Source: an uncultured Opitutia bacterium (GTDB taxonomy: Bacteria; Verrucomicrobiota; Verrucomicrobiia; Opitutales; UBA953). From it: 64,000 nucleotides of DNA. The notes beneath the pieces are model-generated. The model searched no databases. It was not told where the DNA came from and worked only from the letters and a program-made list of their open reading frames with translations. Below are positions 54,467 through 63,882 of this stretch, piece by piece; position 1 is the first letter of the stretch, and each line of letters starts with the position of its first letter. The stretch spans positions 89,401-153,400 of the forward strand of contig CAIOAN010000006.1 of the NCBI GenBank assembly GCA_903855995.1, in the 5' to 3' direction. Made by a program: the position numbers and the translations under genes.

Positions 54467-55345
54467 TTAATCCCGCAACGCCGCGAAGAGTTCCACGGCC
54501 GACTCTGCTTTGTTTAGTATATATACATGATAACCGGGTGCACCGCGCGCGACCAAGCCGCGAGCCTGGCGCACGGCCCAGGAAACCCCGACCTTACGCT
54601 GGGCTTCTTCATCCGGACCGCAGGCCTCGAGTGCCCGCACCAAGGCATCGGGAATCCTGGCCTTACAGAACCCACAAAAGTTGCGCGCTTGCTTCAAGGA
54701 GAGTACGGGCATGATGCCTGGAAGAATGGGTACCGACACGCCGGCCGCCCGGGCGCGGGCGACGAAGCGAAAGTAATCGTCGTTATCCAGGAACAGCTGC
54801 GTGGTCACGAAATCGGCGCCCGCCGCGACCTTACCCGCAAGGAAACGGATGTCTGAAAGGTCGTCCGCGGCGTCCGGGTGACGCTCCGGGAAGCCCGCAA
54901 CCCCTACCGCAAAACGACCAGGCCGTTCGACGTTGATCTGCCGGACGAGTTCTTGGGCGTGCGCGAAACCCTGAGGATGCGGCACAAATTCAGACTGCCC
55001 CTTGGGCGGATCGCCACGCAGGGCCAGGATGCCCGAGAATCCCGCCGCATCATATTGGGCGATGATCGCCGCCAGCTCCGCGTGCGAGTGGCCGACGCAG
55101 GTGAGGTGTCCGATGAGCGGAATGCCTAATTTCACCAACTCGGCGCCGTAGGTGATGGTAGTATCACGGGAAGTGCCGCCGGCACCGTAGGTAATCGAGG
55201 CGAAATCAATCCCGAGCGGCTTAAGCGTCGCGGCCACCTTCAGCATCCGCGCCCCACCTTCCGCATCCTTGGGCGGAAAGAACTCCACCGACACCGCAGG
55301 TCGCACGGGTCGGCGGAGGGCTTCGATGAGGTGCCGGCGTGACAT
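54467..55345 (-). CDS. metF: Methylenetetrahydrofolate reductase
   Basis: Makes 5-methyltetrahydrofolate, the methyl donor for methionine. The 292-aa TIM barrel has VEFFPPKD with the catalytic Glu, SITYGAGGTSRD, HLTCVGHS, GILALRGDPP and FVTTQLFLD. Length is normal for the bacterial form without a regulatory domain. The start codon is only about 12 bases from the -10 of a promoter overlapped by a 24-nt palindrome. Confidence 0.95.
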   Translation of the reverse strand: MSRRHLIEALRRPVRPAVSVEFFPPKDAEGGARMLKVAATLKPLGIDFASITYGAGGTSRDTTITYGAELVKLGIPLIGHLTCVGHSHAELAAIIAQYDAAGFSGILALRGDPPKGQSEFVPHPQGFAHAQELVRQINVERPGRFAVGVAGFPERHPDAADDLSDIRFLAGKVAAGADFVTTQLFLDNDDYFRFVARARAAGVSVPILPGIMPVLSLKQARNFCGFCKARIPDALVRALEACGPDEEAQRKVGVSWAVRQARGLVARGAPGYHVYILNKAESAVELFAALRD

Positions 55346-55352
55346 TTGAAGT

Positions 55353-55385
55353 ATCTTCTTATCCAGATATGAAGATGTATGTCAA
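55353..55385 (-). promoter_or_regulatory. Palindromic operator and promoter of metF
   Basis: ATCTTCTTATC-CA-GATATGAAGAT (55353-55376) has 11-bp arms with one mismatch. On the minus strand it overlaps a promoter with perfect -35 TTGACA (55385-55380), a 16-base spacer and -10 GATAAG (55363-55358). The transcript would begin around 5 bases before the ATG, so the message is almost leaderless. Confidence 0.65.
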
Positions 55386-55393
55386 GGCCAGCG

Positions 55394-55798
55394 TCAGCCT
55401 TCCTCCTCTGACCCGCCGCCATTCCCAGGCAGTTCCCCTGGCATCGCCACGTGGTAGGCCATGACCATCCAGCAGAGCATGACGGGGTAGATTAACACGA
55501 TAAAGCCGAAGGATCCAAAAATCCCGAGCAACACTCCGGTCGTGACCGAAAGCACCTTGAAGACGACTAAGAAAGAGACCGGGATGATAACGAAGATGAT
55601 GGCGGCAACGTAGCCAATCGAGGTCGTGCCGGAATAAAGACCGGGGGACCGGGCGAGGTCCATGCCGCAGGCGTGACAGGCTTTGTTCAAGCGGAACCAG
55701 GAGGCGAGCAGACCACGCTTCCCGCAATTGGGACAATGGCAGAGGACACCCCGGGCGATGATGTCGCCACGCGTGATCTTCAGCTCAGGTTCATCCAT
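55394..55798 (-). CDS. DUF983 membrane protein with zinc-ribbon start
   Basis: A 134-aa protein beginning with a cytosolic CPNCG-type zinc ribbon (CHCPNCGKRG and CHACG) and then two or three membrane segments (about 62-90, 92-118), matching DUF983. Function unknown. Upstream of metF on the same strand, but metF has its own promoter. Confidence 0.78.
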   Translation of the reverse strand: MDEPELKITRGDIIARGVLCHCPNCGKRGLLASWFRLNKACHACGMDLARSPGLYSGTTSIGYVAAIIFVIIPVSFLVVFKVLSVTTGVLLGIFGSFGFIVLIYPVMLCWMVMAYHVAMPGELPGNGGGSEEEG

Positions 55799-55850
55799 AC
55801 TGATAGCCTCATCCAGATGAGGCGGAAGACAAGCGAAGACCCCGGCCAGC

Positions 55851-56975
55851 CTAAACCTTAAGGAACAGTTTCTGCCGCTTCAAGAACCAGAGCAACGTCC
55901 ACTCGACCATGAAGAAGCCGATGGCGAGCAACAGGGCGGCCCACCCCGCTGGCAGGAATTTGGCTACACCGCTAAAAATAGCCTTCGCGGTGTAATCAAA
56001 GTTGAGGAACTTCCCTGCCATATAAATGAGCACGGAGTTCATGCCGACGACCGCAAAGAAGGCGCCGAAGACGCGTAGCCACCCACGCACATCAATGAAC
56101 CAATAAAAGGCGCCCAGCAGGAGACTGGACCATCCACAGGTACACAGCACAAAAGAGCTCGTCCACAGGTTCTTGTTAATCGGGAAAACTAGATCCCAGA
56201 CATACCCTCCGACCAACAAAGCCAAGCCGGCAACCATTAGGCCGGCAGCCTTGCGGTCACCAGAAACCTCCGTCGAAGGTCGACGCAACCATAGGCCGGC
56301 AAGAATGCCTAACAACGCATTACCAATTGCCGGCAGGACGGCGAGCAAGCCCTCGGGGTCGTGAATTTTAAGGTGCAGCCGTCCGGGCAAGATCAAGCGA
56401 TCGACGTAACTGGCAAAGTTTCCCTCCATGGTCAGATCTCCCGGGGCAAAACCAGGCGCATGACCCAGCGACATGATTGCCCAATAGCCGAGCAATACGC
56501 CCGCGAACCAAACCCAGAGCCGTTTCGGCATCTCGTAATTAAAAGCGAAAATGAGCTGGGCGAACATGCCCGCCAGGCCGATGCGGCCGAGCACACTACC
56601 GAACCGCATGCCTTCAAGCCCCTTCCACTGCAGGCCGTTGTTATAGATGATACCAAGTAGGACGAGGATCAGGCCGCGCTGGATAATCTTGCGGCAGACT
56701 TCGCCGCGGGCGCCTTCCGTCAGACGACGCGTCAGCGAATAAGGCGTCGAGACACCGGCCATGAATAGAAACAGCGGGAAGATAAGGTCTTCGAAGTGGA
56801 ATCCATTCCAAGCCACATGCCCTAGCTGCGCATCTACGGTCGCCAGCCAGCCCCAGCCGGTCAGAGCTAAAAGGGCCACGACAATCCCGTGGCCTCCGAT
56901 AATCCAGAAGAGATCGAAGCCGCGCAGGGCGTCGAGTGAGAGTAGGCGTTCCGATTTAGGGGCAGGAGTCTCCAT
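55851..56975 (-). CDS. DUF5009-type membrane acyltransferase-like protein
   Basis: A 374-aa integral membrane protein with about 10 segments, starting SLDALRGFDLFWIIGGHG and containing FPLFLFMAGVSTPYSL, as in the DUF5009/heparan-alpha-glucosaminide N-acetyltransferase-like group. Members are thought to acylate sugars or glycans at the outer face of the membrane, but the substrate is unknown. Stands alone between DUF983 and argS. Confidence 0.75.
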   Translation of the reverse strand: METPAPKSERLLSLDALRGFDLFWIIGGHGIVVALLALTGWGWLATVDAQLGHVAWNGFHFEDLIFPLFLFMAGVSTPYSLTRRLTEGARGEVCRKIIQRGLILVLLGIIYNNGLQWKGLEGMRFGSVLGRIGLAGMFAQLIFAFNYEMPKRLWVWFAGVLLGYWAIMSLGHAPGFAPGDLTMEGNFASYVDRLILPGRLHLKIHDPEGLLAVLPAIGNALLGILAGLWLRRPSTEVSGDRKAAGLMVAGLALLVGGYVWDLVFPINKNLWTSSFVLCTCGWSSLLLGAFYWFIDVRGWLRVFGAFFAVVGMNSVLIYMAGKFLNFDYTAKAIFSGVAKFLPAGWAALLLAIGFFMVEWTLLWFLKRQKLFLKV

Positions 56976-57069
56976 GGGGGTTAGGAATTTCTATCCGCAG
57001 CCCGACGGAGGTCTACCTCGAACCCTTGTCGCTCATGAGCGAACCCGTGCGATTAGGCACCGGTCGCGC

Positions 57070-58848
57070 TTACATTCGTTCGACCGGCTCAATGCCCAGG
57101 AGGCGCAGACCGGTTTCCATGACGGCACAGGTGCGCGCGCAGAGCATGAGACGACGCGCCTTCACGGCCGGGTCATCCACAATGACGCTATCCGTGGCGT
57201 AGAACGTACCGTAAGCGGCGGCGAGTTCGTGCAAGTAGGTGCAGAGATGATGCGGGCGAAGTTCTTCGAGTGCCTGGTCGAGCGCTGCGGTGAAAGCCAA
57301 GAGCTTACGGGCCAAGGCAATCTCGGCCGGGGTTTCCGGATCAGTCGCCCCATCCTCGCCCTGCCCCACGGCTAGTCCGCTCTTGCGGAAGATCGAACGG
57401 ACGCGCACCACGGCGTACATAAGGTAAGGTGCGGTATTCCCTTCAAACGCCAGCAACTTATCCCACGAGAAAGTGTAATCCATCGTACGGTTCGACGACA
57501 GGTCGGCGTAGCGCATAGCGGCGACCCCGATGGACTTGCCAATCTCACGGCGTTCGGCTTCCGGCAGCTCTGGGCTCTTGCTCGTCACGGCGTCATAGGC
57601 GCGCTGCGTGGCCTCATCGATCAGCGCCTGGAGACGAACCGGGTCGCCCGACTTGGTTTTGATGGCTTTGCCATCTTCGCCTAAAATGGTGCCGAACCAG
57701 ACGTGACGGAGGCGCGGAAGCTTTCGCCCCGAAGCCTTGAACCATTTATCGCCAGTGACAAAGAGCTGGTGAAAATGATCCTGCTGACGTCCATCGGTAA
57801 CGTAGACGATCTCGTCAGCCTTGAAGTGGTCGGTGCGGTAAAGCAACGTGGCGAGGTCGGTGGAGGCGTAATTGGACGAGCCATCTTTCTTACGGACGAT
57901 AAAGGGCATCTTGGTCTCGGCATCGCGCGAGAAGCGCGGCTCTTCATCATGCCAGACCACTAGGGCCCCTTCGCTTTCTTCGGCTAACTTATATTTCGCG
58001 AGCTCGGCGTAGACCTGGTCGACCTTATCGCGATAGAAGGACTCGCCGAGGATGACGTCTGTCTTGAGGCCAAACTGGTCGTAGATACGCTGACAGGCGG
58101 CATTCGAGACCTCGACAATTTCCTTCCAGAGTGCGGCGTTCTCGGCGTCGCCGGACTGCAGCTTCGCAAGCTCGGCTCGGGCGGCATCCATCAGCACCGG
58201 GTCGGCCTTGGTCGCGATACTGCCTTCTTTATAAAGTCGCTCGAGGTCCTCAAGGGCGGTCGCACTCTTAGGGTCCAACTTGAAGCCGGCCCGTCGAATC
58301 GCGAGGATGAGGATACCGAAGTTCGTCCCCCAGTCACCAATGTGGTTATCGCGCACGAGATCAGCGCCGCAAAACTCAATCAGCCGTGCGACGGCCTCGC
58401 CGATGACAATCGGACGCAGGTGGCCCACGTGCATCTGCTTGGCAGTATTGGGCGAAGGATAATCGATGACGACTTTACGGCCGCCCATCAAACGGGCCGC
58501 CCCCGCGCGCCACTTGGATTCGTCGCGATACTCACGCAACCAAGCACCCAAGGCGGCCGGGGTGAGTTTGAAATTAATGAAGCCCGGACCCGCGACCTCG
58601 ATCTGGATGAGATTCGCATCCAGCCCGCCTTGCAGACGGACGGCGTCGACAAGGGCCGTGGCAAGGGCACGCGGATTGGCCTTGGCCTTCTTGGCGGCGG
58701 CGAGCACGCCGTTAGCCTGGAAGTCGGCGTGACGGGGATCTGACGGTTTTAGTTCCGGATTGAAATCGGCTTCTAAGCCGGGAACGGAGAGTGCCGCCTT
58801 GCGTAGCAGGGCGTCGATTTCGCGGGCAGGATTGAACCAGACGGACAT
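57070..58848 (-). CDS. argS: Arginyl-tRNA synthetase
   Basis: Class I synthetase, charges tRNA-Arg. The 592-aa product has the N-terminal Add1 domain (about 1-110), the HIGH-equivalent HVGHLRPIVIG in SPNTAKQMHVGH, the KMSKS region as KAIKTKSG and a C-terminal DALR anticodon domain ending EPVERM. Length and ends fit the family. It is divergent in reading from nothing nearby; the PVC heme protein precedes it on the same strand behind a hairpin. Confidence 0.95.
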   Translation of the reverse strand: MSVWFNPAREIDALLRKAALSVPGLEADFNPELKPSDPRHADFQANGVLAAAKKAKANPRALATALVDAVRLQGGLDANLIQIEVAGPGFINFKLTPAALGAWLREYRDESKWRAGAARLMGGRKVVIDYPSPNTAKQMHVGHLRPIVIGEAVARLIEFCGADLVRDNHIGDWGTNFGILILAIRRAGFKLDPKSATALEDLERLYKEGSIATKADPVLMDAARAELAKLQSGDAENAALWKEIVEVSNAACQRIYDQFGLKTDVILGESFYRDKVDQVYAELAKYKLAEESEGALVVWHDEEPRFSRDAETKMPFIVRKKDGSSNYASTDLATLLYRTDHFKADEIVYVTDGRQQDHFHQLFVTGDKWFKASGRKLPRLRHVWFGTILGEDGKAIKTKSGDPVRLQALIDEATQRAYDAVTSKSPELPEAERREIGKSIGVAAMRYADLSSNRTMDYTFSWDKLLAFEGNTAPYLMYAVVRVRSIFRKSGLAVGQGEDGATDPETPAEIALARKLLAFTAALDQALEELRPHHLCTYLHELAAAYGTFYATDSVIVDDPAVKARRLMLCARTCAVMETGLRLLGIEPVERM

Positions 58849-58858
58849 GACTCAAGCC

Positions 58859-58917
58859 GTAAGCCCCTACGCCCCCTCGGCAAGCGAAGAAGGCGCGGGG
58901 GCTCGGGCGGGGCTTAC
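58859..58917 (-). terminator. Nested hairpin at the end of the PVC heme gene
   Basis: Outer arms GTAAGCCCC (58859-58867) and GGGGCTTAC (58909-58917) are perfect complements and the latter includes the stop codon of the heme-protein gene; inner arms GCCCCC and GGGGGC add a second stem. There is no T-tract, so termination is uncertain. Confidence 0.45.
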
Positions 58918-61900
58918 TTCAGCGTCTTCAGGTAAGCGAAGAGGTCGATCACCTGCTCGTCCGTGAAGCCGTCCAGCAGGCCCTCCGGCATGATCGAGCG
59001 ACGCAGATACTTGGCGGCCGACACCTCGGCCTTCGGCACGCGACGATCTGCGCCGCCGGGCTGACGGAGCACATAGGCCGTCGAGTCCTCGGAGACGTAG
59101 AACGCTTCGATGACCTCCCCGGCCTTGAGCTTGACCTGGTAGATGCGGTAGGCGGCCTCGATGGCGGCGTTCGGGTCGATGATATTGCGAATGACGCCTT
59201 CCATGCCCATCGCACCGGCACCGGAAAGATTCGGTCCGATGAGTCCACCCTGCCCGTTGATCATGTGACAGGTCTGGCAGAGCGCGACGACGACCTTGCC
59301 CTTGGCGGGATCCCCGGCCTTCTGCGCGAGCGCGAAGTAGTGGGCGGTCTTGGCCTCCAAGGCTGCGAACTGGGCGGCATTCAGCAACGGCGGAGAATCC
59401 GTCGTGCGCACAACCTTCGCACCTTTACCAAGCTTACCCCACGCGGCATCGCCCTGCGCCGAGGCGAACACCAACGACGCCGGCAACTTCTCTCCGGCGA
59501 ACGTGCGGGTCATGTTTGCACGAACCTCGGCGGCAGAACGCTCGATATTCCAGATGCGATATTCGGAGAAAGCGCCCAGGGGGCCTCCTTTGGGGCCGGA
59601 CCAACCGATGGTCAGGCCGGTCAGATCATGCGGAGCGGGGACCTTAGCGGTGCCCGTCAGTTCCCCGTCCTGATAGATGCGCATAATACCCGCGGCATCA
59701 CGGGAGAGCGCGATATGCGTCCAGATGCCGGAAGAAACCGGTTTGGACGAAGTCACCGCATCGCGAATCGTGCCACCGAGATAGGCGCGGAACACCCCGC
59801 CGAAGAAATTAAGATCCAGCTTGTTGGGTGCACCTAGGATACTGGCCTTATTGTCAATCTTGCCGTCGAGACGGACCCAGGTCTCGACCGTGAAAGGACC
59901 CTTGAGGGAGATATTGGCATTGGCGACGGCGTCGTCGGTGCCGTCGAGCGCCAAAACGCTGCGGAAGACTCCGCCGAGCTGGGCCGAGACAATCGCAAGC
60001 TCCGGGCTATCACCCAAGGCGATGGCGAGTTTCTCCGCGACCGGCGTCTCGATGTCGGCTACGGCGACGGACTTGTCGGCCAAGCCGACGGCGATGGCCT
60101 TGGCTCCGGCCTTGGTCCCGCTGATGCCATCGAGCACAAGCTTACGATCATTCACGGCCAGCTTGGGGTAAAGCGCCATCGCCAAGGCGGAGGCCCGCGA
60201 AGAACGGGACGCAACGAGGGCGCTGAGGGCGAGGTGAGAGACATCCGCCGGAGCCGAGCCCACGAGCGCAGCGACGACCTCCGGTTTAGTCGTGCGAAGC
60301 AGCTGCAGGCCGAAAAGAGCGTCGCGGCGGGAATCCTCGCGAGCGACCATGGCGAGCAGATCGCCTTCCAATTCAAGCAGTTGGAAACCGCCGATGAGCT
60401 GAGCAGCCAAGGTGCGCTCAGCGGCGCCCTGGGCGAGCAAGGAACGGGCGGCCTCGGTGACGACAGGGCCGACTTTGGCCGGATCGAGATCTGTGCGATA
60501 GACGAGCAGGAGCTCCGCGACGCGATTACGGACGGACGCGTCAGCGAGAAGTTTGCGCAGCACGGCGACGCTCGCCGGCTGATCAAGGGACTTCGCGACG
60601 GCGAAGAGCTCCTCCGGGCCGGGAGCGCGTTTCAGTTGGCCGACGAGTTCGGCGATGAGCGGCGCGCCGACCTTCGGATCAAGCGCAAGCGCGGCGAACA
60701 TACGGCCTTCGGCGGGAAGCGACTTGGCGGCGTCCGAGGCAAGGAAAGTGGCGACCGCCTCGGGCTGGCGCTCAAGATACATGCGCACGAGGAAGCGTTC
60801 GAATTCACGATCGTAGGCAGCGCCAACCTTGATCGGCTTGCCGCGGCGATCCGGAGCGGTCGGCGCATCAAGGGAAGGTCCGACGAAGCGCATCAGGGCG
60901 CCGAGCGCGACAGGCGACTTAACCGAAGCCTCGCCGAGGGTCTTGATAGCGGCGGCGCGGACTTCCGCATCCGGGTCGGAGGCAAGGGTGACGAGGGCAT
61001 CGAGGTGCGGCGCCCACGCTCCGAAATAACGCAAGGCGCTCACGGACTCGCGACGAATATTGCGATTCGGGTCCGCCAGCAGGCGCATGGCCAGAGGGCC
61101 GATCTTATGGCCGTGCTCGGACAGAACCCACAGGGCTTGGATGCGGCGGGCGGCCAGGGCGGAGGCGTCTTCGGCAAGGGCAGCCAACGCACGAGACGTC
61201 GCCTCGTCGGAGTCCCGTCGATCGGCTAACGTCTGCCACGCGAGATGTGCGTCGGCGGTAACCCGGGAACCGAGGCGGGCAATAAGATCAGCGGAGGAGA
61301 GTTTGGTGTAATCCGGGACCGCCTGCGGGACGAAACCCTTTGGCTTGATGCGCCAGATGCGCCCCGACTGCTTATCGCGGTCAGGGTGGTTACGGGCGAC
61401 CTCATTATGGCTGATGATTTTGTTGTACCAATCGACGACATACAGGCAGCCGTCCGGACCCATCGTCATGGCGACCGGCCGGAAGAAGGGGTCTTCGCAG
61501 CTGACGAGATCGTCGAGCTTCTCCAGGCGATAGCCGGAACCTTCGCGGTGCTGGCGGATCGCGTTGACCTTGGATGTGATTGGATTGGCGACATACATGA
61601 CGCCGTCGAAGCCCTTTGGCCACACGCCGACATCGGACATGGCGAGACCGCTGAGGCCGGTGCCGCCCATCTTGAAGTCAGGCGCCTGGATCGGGAATTG
61701 AGGCTGATAGGATTTTGCCAGACGGTCTGCGCAGCCAGGATAGAGGGCGTACTCGTGGAACGGCATCACCGGGTAGCCATAGTCGTTGGCCTCCTGGATG
61801 AAGCACTCGCCTTCGCCCGTCAGCACCAGGCCCCAGATATTACAGGGACCTATGGAGGTGGCCTCAAAGAAGCTGCCGTCGGGACGGAAGCGAGCCATGC

Positions 61901-63182
61901 GCGTGCTCGGGAAATCGATCTGGTCGCCATGAGTGGTGACCACCGTACCCTTGTTGAAGGCGCCCTGCGCGAGCCACAGCCAGCCGAACGGGGCGCGCGT
62001 GAACTGGTGAGGGAAGAGGTGCGAATCCTGCACGCCGAAGCCCGTGAGCAAGACCTCGCGCTTGTCGGCCTTGCCGGTGCCGGCGGTATCGCGCAGGAAG
62101 ACGATGTCGTGTCCATGCTGGACGATCGCGCCGTCCTTGTAGGGCAACACGCCTTCCGGAATCGCGAGTCCGTCGGCGAACGCGCGCGGTTGATGCAGCC
62201 CGGAATCAAACGGCTTGTCGAAGACGATGACCTTATCGCGAGCCTTGGACTTATAGAGCGCCTCGGCGGCCGCGGGGCTTTCGTTAGCGTCGACGGGGTA
62301 TTCGAACGCGGTGCTCGACCACGCCCTACCCTGCTGGTCAAAGATGAGCATGATGAACTTACCGAAGTCGGCGGACTCCTTCGCAAATAGCTCGATCTCG
62401 AAACCCTCCGGGAGCTTGAATAGTTTCTGCTGTTCTTCGGCGGGACGGCGCACGCCCTGTACGTCGTTGTAGCCAATATCACGCTTCGCTGGAGCTGCCG
62501 CGGTTTTCGTCGGCTCGGCCTTCTTTGCAGTCGGCTTCACCTTATCCCAGGTCAGCGCTCCGACCGTCGGCGGAAGTTCTTCGATGAAGACATCCTTTAC
62601 CTGCACCTCGGCCTGGCCGCCGGCGTGAATCTGAATGCCAATCTTACCATCCATCGCGATATTGCCTTCGGCCTCGGTGAAATCGAGGGCGGGGACGCCG
62701 TTGATCCAGCTACGGATGCGCGGGCCTTCGGCGAGGATGCGATATTCATTCCAATCTCCTTCTTTCACTGCGGCCAATACGGCCTTTGGATCGTTGGAAT
62801 CGGCAATAACTTTATTGCGGCGACTCTCGTCGTAAAGTTTTCCAAACCAGCCCGTGCCGTAGTCGACTTGGTAGCCGCTCATTTCGCTGCTGTTCGGCAC
62901 CCGGACACTGCGCATCTGCACGCCGCTGTTCACAAAACCGGTGCCGGTCAGGCGAAGCTTCACGCGCAGGTCAAAGTTCTGGTAGGACTTCTCCGTCGCG
63001 AGAAAGAAATTCTTGGGTACCTTGGTCTTCAATGAGCCTCCGCGGATTTCACTACCTTCCACGCGCCACCAAGCGGTGTCACCCTCCCAGCCAGCGAGGG
63101 TCTTGCCATCAAAGAGCGAGACGGGGGCGGCCTGAGCGAACAGGCTAAAGACTAAAAGGAACGCCGTGAAGATGCGATTCAT
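58914..63182 (-). CDS. Giant secreted PVC-type heme-binding protein (DUF1080 / propeller / HEAT / LamG / cytochrome c)
   Basis: A 1422-aa exported protein, signal peptide about 1-18. Domains in order: DUF1080-like concanavalin fold (about 19-203, SLFDGKTLAGWEGD, sugar-related), an Ala/Lys/Pro linker, a PVC-type quinoprotein-like propeller (about 255-615, FGVQDSHLFPHQF, SGLAMSDVGVWPKGFDGVMYVAN), HEAT repeats (about 640-1045), a LamG domain (about 1075-1235) and a C-terminal cytochrome c with CQTCH at 1302-1306 and Met in SIMPEGLLDGF. Such proteins are a hallmark of Planctomycetes and Verrucomicrobia and are thought to oxidise sugars or glycans in the periplasm. ATG 63182 is used; the frame extends upstream to 63299. 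Confidence 0.9.
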   Translation of the reverse strand: MNRIFTAFLLVFSLFAQAAPVSLFDGKTLAGWEGDTAWWRVEGSEIRGGSLKTKVPKNFFLATEKSYQNFDLRVKLRLTGTGFVNSGVQMRSVRVPNSSEMSGYQVDYGTGWFGKLYDESRRNKVIADSNDPKAVLAAVKEGDWNEYRILAEGPRIRSWINGVPALDFTEAEGNIAMDGKIGIQIHAGGQAEVQVKDVFIEELPPTVGALTWDKVKPTAKKAEPTKTAAAPAKRDIGYNDVQGVRRPAEEQQKLFKLPEGFEIELFAKESADFGKFIMLIFDQQGRAWSSTAFEYPVDANESPAAAEALYKSKARDKVIVFDKPFDSGLHQPRAFADGLAIPEGVLPYKDGAIVQHGHDIVFLRDTAGTGKADKREVLLTGFGVQDSHLFPHQFTRAPFGWLWLAQGAFNKGTVVTTHGDQIDFPSTRMARFRPDGSFFEATSIGPCNIWGLVLTGEGECFIQEANDYGYPVMPFHEYALYPGCADRLAKSYQPQFPIQAPDFKMGGTGLSGLAMSDVGVWPKGFDGVMYVANPITSKVNAIRQHREGSGYRLEKLDDLVSCEDPFFRPVAMTMGPDGCLYVVDWYNKIISHNEVARNHPDRDKQSGRIWRIKPKGFVPQAVPDYTKLSSADLIARLGSRVTADAHLAWQTLADRRDSDEATSRALAALAEDASALAARRIQALWVLSEHGHKIGPLAMRLLADPNRNIRRESVSALRYFGAWAPHLDALVTLASDPDAEVRAAAIKTLGEASVKSPVALGALMRFVGPSLDAPTAPDRRGKPIKVGAAYDREFERFLVRMYLERQPEAVATFLASDAAKSLPAEGRMFAALALDPKVGAPLIAELVGQLKRAPGPEELFAVAKSLDQPASVAVLRKLLADASVRNRVAELLLVYRTDLDPAKVGPVVTEAARSLLAQGAAERTLAAQLIGGFQLLELEGDLLAMVAREDSRRDALFGLQLLRTTKPEVVAALVGSAPADVSHLALSALVASRSSRASALAMALYPKLAVNDRKLVLDGISGTKAGAKAIAVGLADKSVAVADIETPVAEKLAIALGDSPELAIVSAQLGGVFRSVLALDGTDDAVANANISLKGPFTVETWVRLDGKIDNKASILGAPNKLDLNFFGGVFRAYLGGTIRDAVTSSKPVSSGIWTHIALSRDAAGIMRIYQDGELTGTAKVPAPHDLTGLTIGWSGPKGGPLGAFSEYRIWNIERSAAEVRANMTRTFAGEKLPASLVFASAQGDAAWGKLGKGAKVVRTTDSPPLLNAAQFAALEAKTAHYFALAQKAGDPAKGKVVVALCQTCHMINGQGGLIGPNLSGAGAMGMEGVIRNIIDPNAAIEAAYRIYQVKLKAGEVIEAFYVSEDSTAYVLRQPGGADRRVPKAEVSAAKYLRRSIMPEGLLDGFTDEQVIDLFAYLKTLK

Positions 63183-63336
63183 AGGATGGGGTCGCACCAA
63201 CTTAGCCCGACTCCGACGGCCGACAACCCTGCACGTCATCGCATTTCGCAACCCAACTACACCCAAAAGCACATCTCTAAGCGAAAGCACCCAGCCCACG
63301 CTTGCGTCCGCGGGCCGAACCGCCTGTTTCTAGGGC

Positions 63337-63882
63337 ATGAGCGACGCCCATAAACTTGTCCGCGACTGCGCGGCTACTCTCATTCCCGCCGGAGACATCG
63401 TGGTGCTCGAGGCGGGCACCGAAGTAACAGTCACCCAAGCGCTCGGCGGCTCGGTCACCGTGCGTACCCCGATGGGACTTTTTCGGATCGCTCCCGTGGA
63501 CATCTCTGCCCTCGGCACAGAAGCCGTGGCCCAATATGGCAAGAAGGATGAAGCCGTCGCCTCTGGCCCGGTCGACCAAGATGCACTCTGGGAAGCACTC
63601 AAGGGCTGCTTCGATCCAGAGATTCCCGTCAACATCGTCGACCTCGGCCTCATCTATCATCTCGAGCTTTCGCCAGGCGAGCGTGGTGGCCAAAAAGTGA
63701 CGGCCAAGATGACCTTGACCGCTCAGGGATGTGGCATGGGCCCGGTCATCGCGGCCGACGCCAAATCAAAACTGGAAGCCCTTCCCGGCGTCGAAGCCGC
63801 TGAAGTCGAGATCGTCTGGGATCCCGTCTGGAATCCGCGCATGATCTCCGAGGCAGGCCGCAAGCAGCTCGGGCTCGAGTGA
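63337..63882 (+). CDS. sufT: SUF-system iron-sulfur assembly protein SufT
   Basis: Iron-sulfur assembly factor. The 181-aa product has an N-terminal extra domain (about 1-80) followed by the MIP18 domain (DUF59, about 85-175) with ALKGCFDPEIPVNIVDLGLIY and TLTAQGCGMGP. This two-domain form is SufT rather than a plain MIP18 protein. Its stop shares an A with the following ATG (TGATG), so the HemW-like gene is coupled to it. No other suf gene is in view. Confidence 0.9.
   Translation: MSDAHKLVRDCAATLIPAGDIVVLEAGTEVTVTQALGGSVTVRTPMGLFRIAPVDISALGTEAVAQYGKKDEAVASGPVDQDALWEALKGCFDPEIPVNIVDLGLIYHLELSPGERGGQKVTAKMTLTAQGCGMGPVIAADAKSKLEALPGVEAAEVEIVWDPVWNPRMISEAGRKQLGLE

Noticed and set aside
61245..62390. 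381-codon plus-strand frame
   Set aside because: Antisense to the PVC heme protein; no domain recognised.
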